From Halopseudomonas laoshanensis (GTDB taxonomy: Bacteria; Pseudomonadota; Gammaproteobacteria; Pseudomonadales; Pseudomonadaceae): a DNA stretch of 64,000 nt. Location: NCBI RefSeq assembly GCF_008365385.1, contig NZ_QOVF01000009.1, positions 1-64,000 on the forward strand, given 5' to 3'. The position numbers were made by a program, and so were the translations under genes. The notes beneath the pieces were generated by a model. That model had not been told where the DNA came from. It did not search any database and saw only the letters and a list, made by a program, of their open reading frames with translations. Positions 27,027 through 35,740 of this stretch are shown here, piece after piece (positions within the stretch are counted from its first letter, which is position 1; every line of letters begins with the position of its first letter).

Positions 27027-27142
27027 GGAAGAAACATTGCTTTCGCGATTTGGTAACATATAGGCTATGACGGCTGGGCTATGAGATTTGCTAGTTCAGG
27101 TTTTACTGATAGAGCTAATACTTACGAAATGAGGTTGCTAGT

Positions 27143-28399
27143 TTGGTTGGTAACGTGAGCCGTATATTCAATATAGGGGTGCAAGGGGCTACTTTGGCCA
27201 CTCGCTTTCTCCTAATCTTTTTCTTGGCCAAGTTTCTGGACCCCGCCTTGGTCGGCTATTACGGGTTGTTTACTGTCGCAATCGCGTACAGTTTGTATTT
27301 GGTCGGGCTCGATTTTTATATTTACGTGTCGCGCGAATTGTTAAAAGCGACCTCTGAGAAGCGCGGCACCCTGTTGAAGGGTCAGGCGCTACTTTCATTG
27401 TTCCTGTATATGATTTTTCTACCGGTGGCTCTGCTGGTTCTATCTCATTCGGATTTGCCTAAGCAGCTAGTTTGGTGGTTTTTTCCGATCCTGGTTTTAG
27501 AGCACCTAAATCAAGAAATATATAGACTCTTGATCGCTTTGTCGGAGCCTGTCAGTGCCAGCATGTTGTTGTTTATTCGGCAGGGTAGTTGGGCCTTATT
27601 ACTCGTCGCGCTCATGTCCTGGGACCCATTAAGCAGGCATTTGCAGACTGTTATGGTATTGTGGGGTGTTGCAGGTCTTGGTGCTGCCGTAGCAGGCGTC
27701 TGGAAGATACGGACGCTTAATCTAGGCGGCTGGAGGCAAACAGTGGATCTGCATTGGGTGCGCAAGGGTATTGCTGTGAGTGCTGGGTTTCTTTTGGCAA
27801 CGCTAGCACTCCGTGGTATCAATACTTTTGACCGCTATTGGCTTGAGTATTTAAATGGAATCGAAGTTGTCGCCGCTTACGTTCTATATTTCGGCGTAGC
27901 GGGAACTTTGTTGACTTTTCTTGATGCGGGTTTGTTCGCTTTTAATTATCCTGTGCTAATTAAGTTGAATCACGAGCAGAAACATGATGTCGCGCATGAG
28001 ATAGTTCGCAAAATGCTTTTCTTGACAGTACTCGCTTCAGCCATATTCGCTGTGGTGAGTTGGTTGCTACTGCCTTATCTACTGGTTTGGATTGATAATT
28101 CTGTTTACTCTGGTGCGATTAGGTTGTACCCCTACCTGTTATTGGCAATGACCATTAACGCTCTTAGCATGGTGCCCCACTATGCGCTATATGCAAGAGG
28201 GCAAGACAGGCCGATTATTCGTAGCCATGTCGCAGCTCTGTTTGTATTTGTTTTGGCGACTTGGATAGCTAGTAAGTATTCACCGGTCTTCGCTGTGCCA
28301 ATGGGACTGGTTTTCTCTTTTGCGGTAATCCTTGCTTGGAAAGGCGTTGCATATGCGCAACTTAGGAACTTGGATCGCAAGCCGAAGACGGTCTATTAA
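27143..28399 (+). CDS. wzx: O-antigen flippase (Wzx)
   Basis: A 418-residue integral membrane protein with about 12 hydrophobic segments of the MATE/oligosaccharide-flippase type. It would flip the undecaprenyl-linked repeat unit to the periplasm. The N-terminal segment FLLIFFLAKFLDPALVGYYGLFT is typical of the Polysacc_synt family. Start is TTG 27143 with GAGG eight bases upstream. It is the first gene of the RfaH-controlled cluster. Sequence cannot tell the substrate, but the genes downstream point to a nonulosonate-containing unit. Confidence 0.85.
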   Translation: MVGNVSRIFNIGVQGATLATRFLLIFFLAKFLDPALVGYYGLFTVAIAYSLYLVGLDFYIYVSRELLKATSEKRGTLLKGQALLSLFLYMIFLPVALLVLSHSDLPKQLVWWFFPILVLEHLNQEIYRLLIALSEPVSASMLLFIRQGSWALLLVALMSWDPLSRHLQTVMVLWGVAGLGAAVAGVWKIRTLNLGGWRQTVDLHWVRKGIAVSAGFLLATLALRGINTFDRYWLEYLNGIEVVAAYVLYFGVAGTLLTFLDAGLFAFNYPVLIKLNHEQKHDVAHEIVRKMLFLTVLASAIFAVVSWLLLPYLLVWIDNSVYSGAIRLYPYLLLAMTINALSMVPHYALYARGQDRPIIRSHVAALFVFVLATWIASKYSPVFAVPMGLVFSFAVILAWKGVAYAQLRNLDRKPKTVY

Positions 28400-28429
28400 A
28401 ACGATTAATTAATTAACGAGCTAATTCTC

Positions 28430-29590
28430 ATGATCCGTTATGGTCAACAAGATATCACGCAGTCTGATATAGACGCCGTTATCGGCGTAATGAAGTCAAT
28501 TAACCTCACTCAAGGTCCTAGCATTCCTCAGTTTGAAAAGAGCGTTGTGGAATACACCGGTGCTAAACACGCTCTAGCGGTTAATAGCGCAACTTCGGCT
28601 TTGCATATAGCTTGCCTCGCACTGGAACTTGGTCAAGGCGATTGGTTATGGACCACACCGAACACCTTCGTGGCTTCAGCAAACTGTGCTCTCTACTGCG
28701 GTGCGAGTGTTGACTTCGTGGACATCGATCCGCGCACATACAACCTCTGTCCCTTGAAGCTTGAAGCCAAGCTCGTAGAGGCTGCCAGGGAAAACCGGCT
28801 CCCAAAGATAGTGGTACCGGTTCACCTATGCGGTCAGCCTTGTGACATGCAGGCGATATTTGCGTTGAGCCAAAAATACGGTTTCAAGATAATTGAGGAT
28901 GCCTCCCATGCCATCGGTGGCGCCTACCAAGGGGAGCCCATTGGAAACTGCCAATTTAGTGACATCACCGTTTTTAGTTTTCACCCCGTCAAGATTATTA
29001 CGACCGCAGAGGGTGGCATGGCGCTAACCAATGACGATGACCTTGCCACGCGGCTTGGTCTGCTGCGCAGCCATGGCATAACACGGGATCCGGATCTTAT
29101 GACACAGCCTATGGATGGTCCCTGGTACTACCAACAGGTTGCCCTAGGCTTTAACTACCGCATGACCGATATGCAAGCCGCGCTAGGGGTCAGCCAGATG
29201 ACCCGTCTTACCCAATATGTTGCTCAACGCCACGAGATTGCAGCTCGGTACAACGAACTCTTAGCTGACTTCCCCCTTACACTGCCTTGGCAGCACCCGG
29301 ATAGCTATTCGGCATACCACCTATACGTTATTCGTCTGCAGCTTGATAAAACCCGTGCGACACACCTGCAGGTTTTCGAAGCGCTGCGCGCGAGGGAAAT
29401 AATGGTTAATCTTCATTACATCCCGGTACACACTCAGCCGTATTATCAAAAAATGGGTTTCAGGGTGGGGCTGTTCCCTGAGTCTGAGAAATATTACGCG
29501 GAGGCTATCAGTATCCCAATGTATCCGACCATGAGCGAAGACGAGCAGCGTCAGGTAATCAATGCTCTCAGAGAGGCCCTCGATGTTTGA
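28430..29590 (+). CDS. pseC: UDP-4-amino-4,6-dideoxy-N-acetyl-beta-L-altrosamine transaminase
   Basis: PseC, a PLP-dependent sugar aminotransferase of the DegT/DnrJ/EryC1 family, aminates the 4-keto sugar in pseudaminic acid synthesis. The N-terminus MIRYGQQDI and the substrate region QGP--P-FE are of the PseC type; the PLP Lys lies in FSFHPVKIITTAEGG (Lys188), and EDASHAIGG carries the Asp that contacts the cofactor. The 386-residue length matches. It is 30 bases after wzx. Its expected supplier pseB is absent from the window; the WbjB-like gene at 40961 makes a suitable keto sugar as its first product. Confidence 0.9.
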   Translation: MIRYGQQDITQSDIDAVIGVMKSINLTQGPSIPQFEKSVVEYTGAKHALAVNSATSALHIACLALELGQGDWLWTTPNTFVASANCALYCGASVDFVDIDPRTYNLCPLKLEAKLVEAARENRLPKIVVPVHLCGQPCDMQAIFALSQKYGFKIIEDASHAIGGAYQGEPIGNCQFSDITVFSFHPVKIITTAEGGMALTNDDDLATRLGLLRSHGITRDPDLMTQPMDGPWYYQQVALGFNYRMTDMQAALGVSQMTRLTQYVAQRHEIAARYNELLADFPLTLPWQHPDSYSAYHLYVIRLQLDKTRATHLQVFEALRAREIMVNLHYIPVHTQPYYQKMGFRVGLFPESEKYYAEAISIPMYPTMSEDEQRQVINALREALDV

Positions 29591-30125
29591 ACTTGAGACC
29601 CCTAGGTTGCAGCTGCGCCATCTGGAACCGGCCGATGCTACTAATACCTATGCTGGCTGGATGAATGATCCGGAGGTGAATCGTTATCTTGAGACTCGCC
29701 ACGTTAAGCAGACGCGGGCTTCCTGTCGTGATTTTATTCTCCAGTGCAATTCCGACCCTTGCAGTGAGTTGTTTGGTGTGTTTGATAAGGAAAACGGTCA
29801 GCATATTGGGAATGCGAAGATCGGGTTTATTAATCATCGCTACCATCGTGGCCAACTTAGTCTATTCATTGGGGAAAAGCAGCTGTGGGGGCAGGGATTG
29901 TCGAGTGAGCTTGTTAGAGGGCTTACTGTCTACGGTTTTGAGCGTTTAGGGTTGCATCGTCTCGAGGCGGGCTGCTACGAGGACAACCTCGCGTCGTTGC
30001 GAGTGTTTCTGAAAGCGGGTTACGTTGTCGAGGGTTTTATGCGGGATCACGTTGTCATAGACGGGCGACGCACAGGTTGTTTTTGGTTAGGAGTGCTGGC
30101 TCGTGAATATCCAGAGCAAGCTTAG
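29583..30125 (+). CDS. GNAT-family N-acetyltransferase
   Basis: A 180-residue RimJ/RimL-like acetyltransferase: ETPRLQLRHLEPAD at the start, the acetyl-CoA loop GQGLSSELVRGL near residue 105 and the ENLASL-like YEDNLASLRVFLKAGY. The ATG at 29583 overlaps the pseC stop. It lies in the pse operon beside an aldo-keto reductase and an aminotransferase fusion, and a second GNAT gene (pseH) lies further on, so this one probably acylates another amino group or a related sugar. The substrate is not known. Confidence 0.8.
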   Translation: MFELETPRLQLRHLEPADATNTYAGWMNDPEVNRYLETRHVKQTRASCRDFILQCNSDPCSELFGVFDKENGQHIGNAKIGFINHRYHRGQLSLFIGEKQLWGQGLSSELVRGLTVYGFERLGLHRLEAGCYEDNLASLRVFLKAGYVVEGFMRDHVVIDGRRTGCFWLGVLAREYPEQA

Positions 30126-30990
30126 CAAGCTAGCCGTGGGGACGGCGCAGTTCGGTTCTTCTTACGGCGTGGCGAACCAGACGGGACAGGTATCAGTCGA
30201 GGATGTAGCGCAAATACTAGACGATGCTCGCAATGCGGGTGCAATGACATTGGATACCGCTATTGCATACGGGGAAAGTGAGCGCGTTCTTGGTGCCCAG
30301 AACCTGCGGGGCTTTTCTATTATTACCAAGTTGCCGGCGGTGCCTCTCGGCTGCTCTGATATAGCGAGTTGGGTCGAAGCTGAGTTGGACGCTTCGCTAG
30401 AACGTCTTGGCGTATCAACAATAGATGCCTTACTTTTGCATCGGCCGGGCCAGTTGTTAGAGTCGCACGGAGAGGACCTGTATCGCGCAATGCGGTCCCA
30501 GCGAACCCAGGGGAAAGTGACGCGAATTGGTGTGTCCGTATACGGCCCCGGAGAACTGGAAGACCTTTGCGAGGCTTTTCGGTTCGATCTGGTGCAAGCG
30601 CCTTTTAGCGTGCTAGACAGGCGTCTGTTACTCTCGGGCTGGCTTGAGCGTTTACAGCTTCAAGGCACGGCGTTGCACGTTCGCTCTGTATTTATGCAGG
30701 GGCTTCTTCTAATGGCGGCTAAAGATCGCCCCTCGAAATTTGATCGCTGGGCATCTCAATGGTCTATGTGGGACCGATGGCTAAAAGAGGTGAAGTGTTC
30801 GCCCTTGGAGGCTTGTCTGCTTCACGCATTGGGCGATGCGCAGATAGAGCGTGTAGTGGTTGGGATAGACTCTTCGAGTCAATGGCGCGATATCCTCCGC
30901 GCGTCCGCCGGTCATTGTCCACCGATCCCCGTCGAATTGGGTTGTACTGATGAGAAGTTATTGAATCCTTCATTTTGGAGTGATCTATGA
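30103..30990 (+). CDS. Aldo/keto reductase
   Basis: A 295-residue aldo-keto-reductase fold protein: VGTAQFGSSYGVAN at the start, LDTAIAYGESERVLG (catalytic Asp and Tyr), IITKLP (Lys region) and LLLHRPG, all standard family motifs. It starts at GTG 30103, overlapping the acetyltransferase by 23 bases, and overlaps the next gene by four. Related genes occur in nonulosonate clusters, where they may reduce a sugar keto group or act with the aminotransferase; the substrate is unknown. Confidence 0.8.
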   Translation: MNIQSKLSKLAVGTAQFGSSYGVANQTGQVSVEDVAQILDDARNAGAMTLDTAIAYGESERVLGAQNLRGFSIITKLPAVPLGCSDIASWVEAELDASLERLGVSTIDALLLHRPGQLLESHGEDLYRAMRSQRTQGKVTRIGVSVYGPGELEDLCEAFRFDLVQAPFSVLDRRLLLSGWLERLQLQGTALHVRSVFMQGLLLMAAKDRPSKFDRWASQWSMWDRWLKEVKCSPLEACLLHALGDAQIERVVVGIDSSSQWRDILRASAGHCPPIPVELGCTDEKLLNPSFWSDL

Positions 30991-33014
30991 AAACGGTGGC
31001 TATCGTCCAGGCCCGAATGGGCTCGAGCAGGTTACCTGGCAAGACAATGAAGAGGATCAATGGCGTACCCATGATCGAGTTGTTGTTGGGGCGGCTTGCG
31101 TGTTCGGAGGAAATAGATCAAATAATCGTAGCCACTTCCGACGATTCGCGTAATGAAGTCTTGATCGAACATGTTCGTAAGCTTGGGTTCGCTTGTGAAC
31201 AAGGAAGCGAGAACGACGTAATGGCGCGTTATTTCCAAGCTGCGCGTGCGCATGCCGCAGATTTAGTAGTGCGTATTACGGGAGATTGCCCGTTCGTAGA
31301 TCCTGCTCTTGTAGACGAGATAATCCGGGAATTCAAGATGGCGGAGGTGGATTACGCCAGCAACACTAATCCGCCTACCTACCCTGACGGAATGGACGTC
31401 GAAGTTTTCACATATGGAGCTTTGGAAAAGGCGTCGGCGGAAACGTCGAGTGTGTTTGACCGAGAGCATGTTACGCCCTATTTGCGAAGAGCTGAGCATT
31501 TTTCTCGCATATCTATTGAGAATGAGGAAGATCTTTCGGATTTGCGCTGGACGGTGGATGAGCAAGCCGATTTCAATGTCATCGAACGAGTGTTTTCGCA
31601 TTTCGGCGACGACAAAAATTTTTCTTGGCAGCGGATACTGAAACTACAGCGCACGCACCCACAGTTGTTCGCAGATAATCACGAGTATAAACGAAACGAA
31701 GGGGCTACAATGGGTACCGGTCAAAAACTATGGAAACGCGCCAAACAGATCATTCCTGGCGGGAACATGCTTCTCTCGAAACGGGCAGAAATGTTTTTGC
31801 CAGATCAGTGGCCGGCTTACTTCAGTAAAGCGAAAGGTTGTAAAGTTTGGGATCTAGATGGGAACGAATACATCGACATGCTCATTATGGGTATAGGGAC
31901 AAATACACTTGGATATGGCGACCCCGAAGTTGATGACGCTGTGCGTAAAACAATTGATAATGGCAATATGTCTACGTTCAATTGCCCCGAAGAAGTTTAT
32001 TTGGCCGAGAAGCTTATTGAACTTCACCCTTGGGCCGATATGGTGCGCTTTGCGCGTTCCGGTGGCGAAGCTAATGCGGTTGCTATCAGGATTGCCCGCG
32101 CAGCGTCGGGTCGCGATAAGGTAGCTATATGTGGTTACCATGGCTGGCATGATTGGTATCTTGCTGCCAATTTGGGGGATGAGAAGAATCTGGCAGGGCA
32201 TCTTTTGCCCGGGCTGGAGCCAAAAGGGGTACCTGCCAACCTTCGAAATACGGTATTCCCCTTCAATTACAATAATTTTGCTGAACTACAAGCCCTGGTC
32301 GACGCCCATGAGATCGGCGTGATTAAAATGGAAGTATCCCGCAACCGGGGTCCTGAAGATAATTTTTTGCACAAGGTTCGTGAACTAGCTACCCAGCATG
32401 GGATAGTGCTTATATTCGACGAGTGCACTTCAGGTTTTCGCCAGACATCCGGGGGCTTACACAAGCTGTATGGTGTTGAGCCCGACATGGCTATGTTTGG
32501 CAAGGCAATGGGCAATGGGTATGCAATTACAGCTACGATCGGGCGGCGCGAGGTGATGGAGGCCGCTCAAAGTACTTTCATTAGTAGCACCTTTTGGACT
32601 GAGCGTATTGGTCCTACTGCAGCACTCAAAACACTTGAGGTGATGGAGCGAGTGAAGTCCTGGGAAACCATAACTCAGACAGGCATGGATATAACTAATA
32701 GGTGGCAAGCGCTCGCCCGTAAGCACGAGTTGTCGATTACCACGAGCGGATTGCCGTCACTCACGGGCTTTGCTTTTAATCACCCAGATAATTTAGCATT
32801 CAAGACTCTGATAACGCAGGAAATGCTAAATAAAGGCTACTTAGCAGGCACTAGCGTCTACGTGTGCACACAGCATACCCCTGAGGTAGTGGACTCATAT
32901 TTTGCTGCACTTGATCCTGTTTTTGGGCTGGTCAAGGAATGCGAGGCAGGTCGACCAGTAAGCGAGGTGCTTAAGGGGCCGGTTTGCCACGGCGGCTTTA
33001 AGCGTCTGAATTAG
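30987..33014 (+). CDS. SpsF-like cytidylyltransferase fused to class III aminotransferase
   Basis: A 675-residue two-domain protein. Residues 1-235 resemble SpsF/CMP-sugar nucleotidyltransferases (VQARMGSSRLPGKTM, then RITGDCPFVDP and YASNTNPPTYPDGMDVE), which load nonulosonates on CMP. Residues about 245-675 are a class III PLP aminotransferase of the glutamate-1-semialdehyde-aminomutase group (YHGWHDWY, FDECTSGFR, Lys506 in FGKAMGNG as Schiff-base residue). An internal ATG at 31710 with AAGGGG upstream begins exactly at the second domain and might give a separate product. No ordinary pseF gene is present, so the first half is the best candidate for CMP activation. The role of the aminotransferase half is unknown. 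Confidence 0.85.
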   Translation: MKTVAIVQARMGSSRLPGKTMKRINGVPMIELLLGRLACSEEIDQIIVATSDDSRNEVLIEHVRKLGFACEQGSENDVMARYFQAARAHAADLVVRITGDCPFVDPALVDEIIREFKMAEVDYASNTNPPTYPDGMDVEVFTYGALEKASAETSSVFDREHVTPYLRRAEHFSRISIENEEDLSDLRWTVDEQADFNVIERVFSHFGDDKNFSWQRILKLQRTHPQLFADNHEYKRNEGATMGTGQKLWKRAKQIIPGGNMLLSKRAEMFLPDQWPAYFSKAKGCKVWDLDGNEYIDMLIMGIGTNTLGYGDPEVDDAVRKTIDNGNMSTFNCPEEVYLAEKLIELHPWADMVRFARSGGEANAVAIRIARAASGRDKVAICGYHGWHDWYLAANLGDEKNLAGHLLPGLEPKGVPANLRNTVFPFNYNNFAELQALVDAHEIGVIKMEVSRNRGPEDNFLHKVRELATQHGIVLIFDECTSGFRQTSGGLHKLYGVEPDMAMFGKAMGNGYAITATIGRREVMEAAQSTFISSTFWTERIGPTAALKTLEVMERVKSWETITQTGMDITNRWQALARKHELSITTSGLPSLTGFAFNHPDNLAFKTLITQEMLNKGYLAGTSVYVCTQHTPEVVDSYFAALDPVFGLVKECEAGRPVSEVLKGPVCHGGFKRLN

Positions 33015-33019
33015 TCGAC

Positions 33020-34114
33020 ATGAACGTAGCTTTTCGCGTAGATGCTTCGCTGGAAATGGGCACCGGCCATGTAATGCGGTGTTTAACTTTGGCTAACGAA
33101 CTCGCAGCGCAAGGAGCAAAATGCCACTTCATTTGCCGCGAACACGCAGGTAACCTGATTTCGTTTATTCGAAACCAAGGCCACGCGGTTACCTCGATCG
33201 GCTTGATGAAATATAGCGCCGATCCTGCATCTGCCCCACCGCTTCCCCTAGCCCATGCAGCATGGCTGGGATCTACTCAAGAGAGTGACGCGGAGGCGTG
33301 CATGAAGGTGTTGGCACGGCTCCGCCCCCGCTGGGTGATAGTCGATAATTACGCTCTGGATGCTCGTTGGGAGCAGATGATAAAACCGTGCTGTGGGGGT
33401 GTGTTAGTTATCGACGACCTTGCAGATCGAGCCCACGATTGCGATCTGCTCTTGGATCAGACGCTTGGTCGAGATATTGCTGATTACGAACCCAGGGTTC
33501 CTGGTTCATGCGTGCTCTTGTGCGGTTCGGAGTATGCACTTCTACGTCCCGAATTCGCGGAGCATCGCCACTATAGCCTCGAACGTCGTCGTGATGCGAA
33601 AATTGAGAACATATTGGTCAGTATGGGCGGCGTTGATCGGGACAACGCCACGGGTAAAGTTTTATCTGCGTTAGCGTCTGCCCTTCTTCCCGCTGACTGT
33701 GTTATTTCAGTTGTTATGGGCTCTAATGCCCCCTGGGTTGATGCAATTAATAAGCAGGCGACGAACATGCCGGTAACTACTGTCGTAAAATCGGCCGTCA
33801 GTAATATGGCCCAATTGATGGCTCAAAGCGATCTAGCTATCGGCGCGGCAGGAGCGACTTCGTGGGAGCGATGTTGCCTTGGTTTGCCTTCGATTATGAT
33901 TGTGTTAGCTGCAAATCAAAAAGCTGTAGCTTCTGGGCTCAGGTCTGCTGAAGCAGCAGAGGTGGTGCCAGCGCCCCATGCGATTATAGAGATGGTGCCA
34001 ACGCTAGTAGGCCGCTTTTTACAATCTCCGTGTAAGCTCATGCGCATGAGTATCTCTGCCGCGAGCGTAACAGACGGTAAAGGGGTCTACCGATTAACGA
34101 AGCATATGATATAG
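33020..34114 (+). CDS. pseG: UDP-2,4-diacetamido-2,4,6-trideoxy-beta-L-altropyranose hydrolase
   Basis: PseG removes UDP to give 2,4-diacetamido-2,4,6-trideoxy-L-altrose, the sugar condensed with phosphoenolpyruvate by PseI. The 364-residue GT-B-like protein has the diagnostic start FRVDASLEMGTGHVMRC with catalytic His17, VIVDNYALDARWE and LDQTLGR. The C-terminal GAAGATSWERC-LGLPS segment binds the nucleotide. It is between the fusion gene and pseH with gaps of a few bases. Confidence 0.9.
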   Translation: MNVAFRVDASLEMGTGHVMRCLTLANELAAQGAKCHFICREHAGNLISFIRNQGHAVTSIGLMKYSADPASAPPLPLAHAAWLGSTQESDAEACMKVLARLRPRWVIVDNYALDARWEQMIKPCCGGVLVIDDLADRAHDCDLLLDQTLGRDIADYEPRVPGSCVLLCGSEYALLRPEFAEHRHYSLERRRDAKIENILVSMGGVDRDNATGKVLSALASALLPADCVISVVMGSNAPWVDAINKQATNMPVTTVVKSAVSNMAQLMAQSDLAIGAAGATSWERCCLGLPSIMIVLAANQKAVASGLRSAEAAEVVPAPHAIIEMVPTLVGRFLQSPCKLMRMSISAASVTDGKGVYRLTKHMI

Positions 34115-34116
34115 AG

Positions 34117-34638
34117 ATGCAGCTGTTGAAAATACACAAAGTCCGTCCAATGGCTTTCAGCGACTTGGAGCAGGTCCTAAAATGGCGAAATCATGCAGAA
34201 GTACGGCGTTACATGTACACACAGCATGAAATAACAATGAATGAACACGTTAGTTGGTTTGATCATGCTTCAAAACAGTTGGACAGGCACTTACTGATTT
34301 TTGAGCGTGAGGGATTGCCGCTAGGTTTTATTAATATTCATGAAATAGCCGTAGGGGGAATCGCGGAGTGGGGGTTCTACGCAGCCCCCGATGCACCGAA
34401 AGGGAGTGGCCAGCTTTTGGGCCGTTGCGTCCTAACGCATGCTTTTTCGGAATTAGGGTTACATAAAGTATGCGGGCAAGCTCTGGCATTCAATGAGCGT
34501 TCTATAAAGTTTCATCTTGGGATTGGATTTGAGCAAGAGGGAACTTTACGCGATCAGTTCTTTGACGGACAGAAATATCACGCTGTTATGTGCTTTGGTT
34601 TACTCGCCGCAGACTGGCCAACGAATAAGGAAATGTAA
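34117..34638 (+). CDS. pseH: UDP-4-amino-sugar N-acetyltransferase
   Basis: PseH acetylates the 4-amino group of the pseC product. The 173-residue GNAT protein shows VLKWRNHAEVRRYMYTQHEI near residue 20, which is close to C. jejuni PseH (KWRNHPDI), then GFINIHEI, EWGFYAAP and the acetyl-CoA loop region GSGQLLGRC. It overlaps no neighbour; gaps are two and five bases. The other GNAT at 29583 is distinct in sequence. Confidence 0.85.
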   Translation: MQLLKIHKVRPMAFSDLEQVLKWRNHAEVRRYMYTQHEITMNEHVSWFDHASKQLDRHLLIFEREGLPLGFINIHEIAVGGIAEWGFYAAPDAPKGSGQLLGRCVLTHAFSELGLHKVCGQALAFNERSIKFHLGIGFEQEGTLRDQFFDGQKYHAVMCFGLLAADWPTNKEM

Positions 34639-34643
34639 AAAAT

Positions 34644-35705
34644 ATGTCGAATATACCTAGTATCTCTATCGCTGGTCGCCGTATTGCAACAGATACTCCG
34701 CCTTATATCATTGCTGAGCTATCAGCCAATCATAACGGCAAACTAGAGACCGCGCTAAAAATAATTGAGCAAGCAAAAAAAGCAGGCGCGGACGCAGTTA
34801 AACTGCAGACTTACACAGCAGACACTATAACGCTGAATTGTGACTCCGAGGACTTTCAAATTAAAGGTGGGCTGTGGGATGGAAGAAGCCTGTACGACCT
34901 ATACCAACAAGCTCATATGCCTTGGGATTGGCATAAGCCATTATTTGATCGTGCTCGAGATTTGAGCATTACGATTTTTAGTTCCCCCTTCGATAACACA
35001 GCCGTAGATATGCTTGAAGACTTAAATGCGCCTGCATACAAGATCGCGTCATTTGAAGCAGTGGACCTACCACTAATTAAGTATGTCGCTAGTACAGGTA
35101 AGCCTATGATCATCTCCACTGGCATGGCAAATGATGTGGAAATTAAAGAAGCAATCGACGCTGCCTTAGGAGCAGGCTGTACATCTCTCGCAATATTACA
35201 TTGCGTCAGTGGGTATCCGGCACCGGCGTCTGATTACAATCTTAATGTAATACCTGATATGATTCAGCGGTTTGGCCTTGTTACGGGACTTTCGGACCAT
35301 ACTCTCGATAACACTACCGCGATCACAAGCGTCGCACTAGGTGCATCTATAGTAGAAAAACACTTTACACTTGATAGACGCGCGGGTGGTCCCGACGATA
35401 GTTTTTCACTTGAGCCTAAAGAACTTAGCGCATTGTGTAATGATTCTAAGACGGCGTGGGCTGCACTGGGCCTAGTTAATTACGGACGGAAATCTAGTGA
35501 GCAAGGCAATGTCCGGTTTCGAAGATCAATATACTTTGTGAAACCCCTTAAGTCAGGCGAGAGAATAACCAAGGATAGCATTCGTAGTGTTCGTCCGGGG
35601 TTCGGTTTGCCACCTAAATACTTGGACGAGATTGTCGGTAAAAAGGTTAATAGGGATGTTGCTTTTGCAACACCGGTGACGTGGGACTTGTTCGATAACC
35701 ACTGA
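34644..35705 (+). CDS. pseI: Pseudaminic acid synthase
   Basis: PseI (NeuB family) condenses the 2,4-diacetamido sugar with phosphoenolpyruvate to form a nine-carbon nonulosonate. The 353-residue protein has IIAELSANHNGKLE at the N-terminus, AGADAVKLQTYTADT, the STGMA metal-site region, GLSDHT and KHFTLDR, then a C-terminal SAF antifreeze-like domain (NVRFRRSIYFVKPLKSGE). These motifs are of the PseI subtype, but legionaminic or sialic acid synthases are related, so the sugar's stereochemistry rests on the partner genes. From here AT content rises. Confidence 0.9.
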   Translation: MSNIPSISIAGRRIATDTPPYIIAELSANHNGKLETALKIIEQAKKAGADAVKLQTYTADTITLNCDSEDFQIKGGLWDGRSLYDLYQQAHMPWDWHKPLFDRARDLSITIFSSPFDNTAVDMLEDLNAPAYKIASFEAVDLPLIKYVASTGKPMIISTGMANDVEIKEAIDAALGAGCTSLAILHCVSGYPAPASDYNLNVIPDMIQRFGLVTGLSDHTLDNTTAITSVALGASIVEKHFTLDRRAGGPDDSFSLEPKELSALCNDSKTAWAALGLVNYGRKSSEQGNVRFRRSIYFVKPLKSGERITKDSIRSVRPGFGLPPKYLDEIVGKKVNRDVAFATPVTWDLFDNH

Positions 35706-35740
35706 GCAACGCTTTTTTTAACGTAGATTTGTGAGAAAAA

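Noticed and set aside
33020..34114. PseG as a generic glycosyltransferase of the GT-B fold
   Set aside because: The N-terminal FRVDAS--MGTGH motif with His17 and its place between pseF-like and pseH genes identify the UDP-sugar hydrolase.
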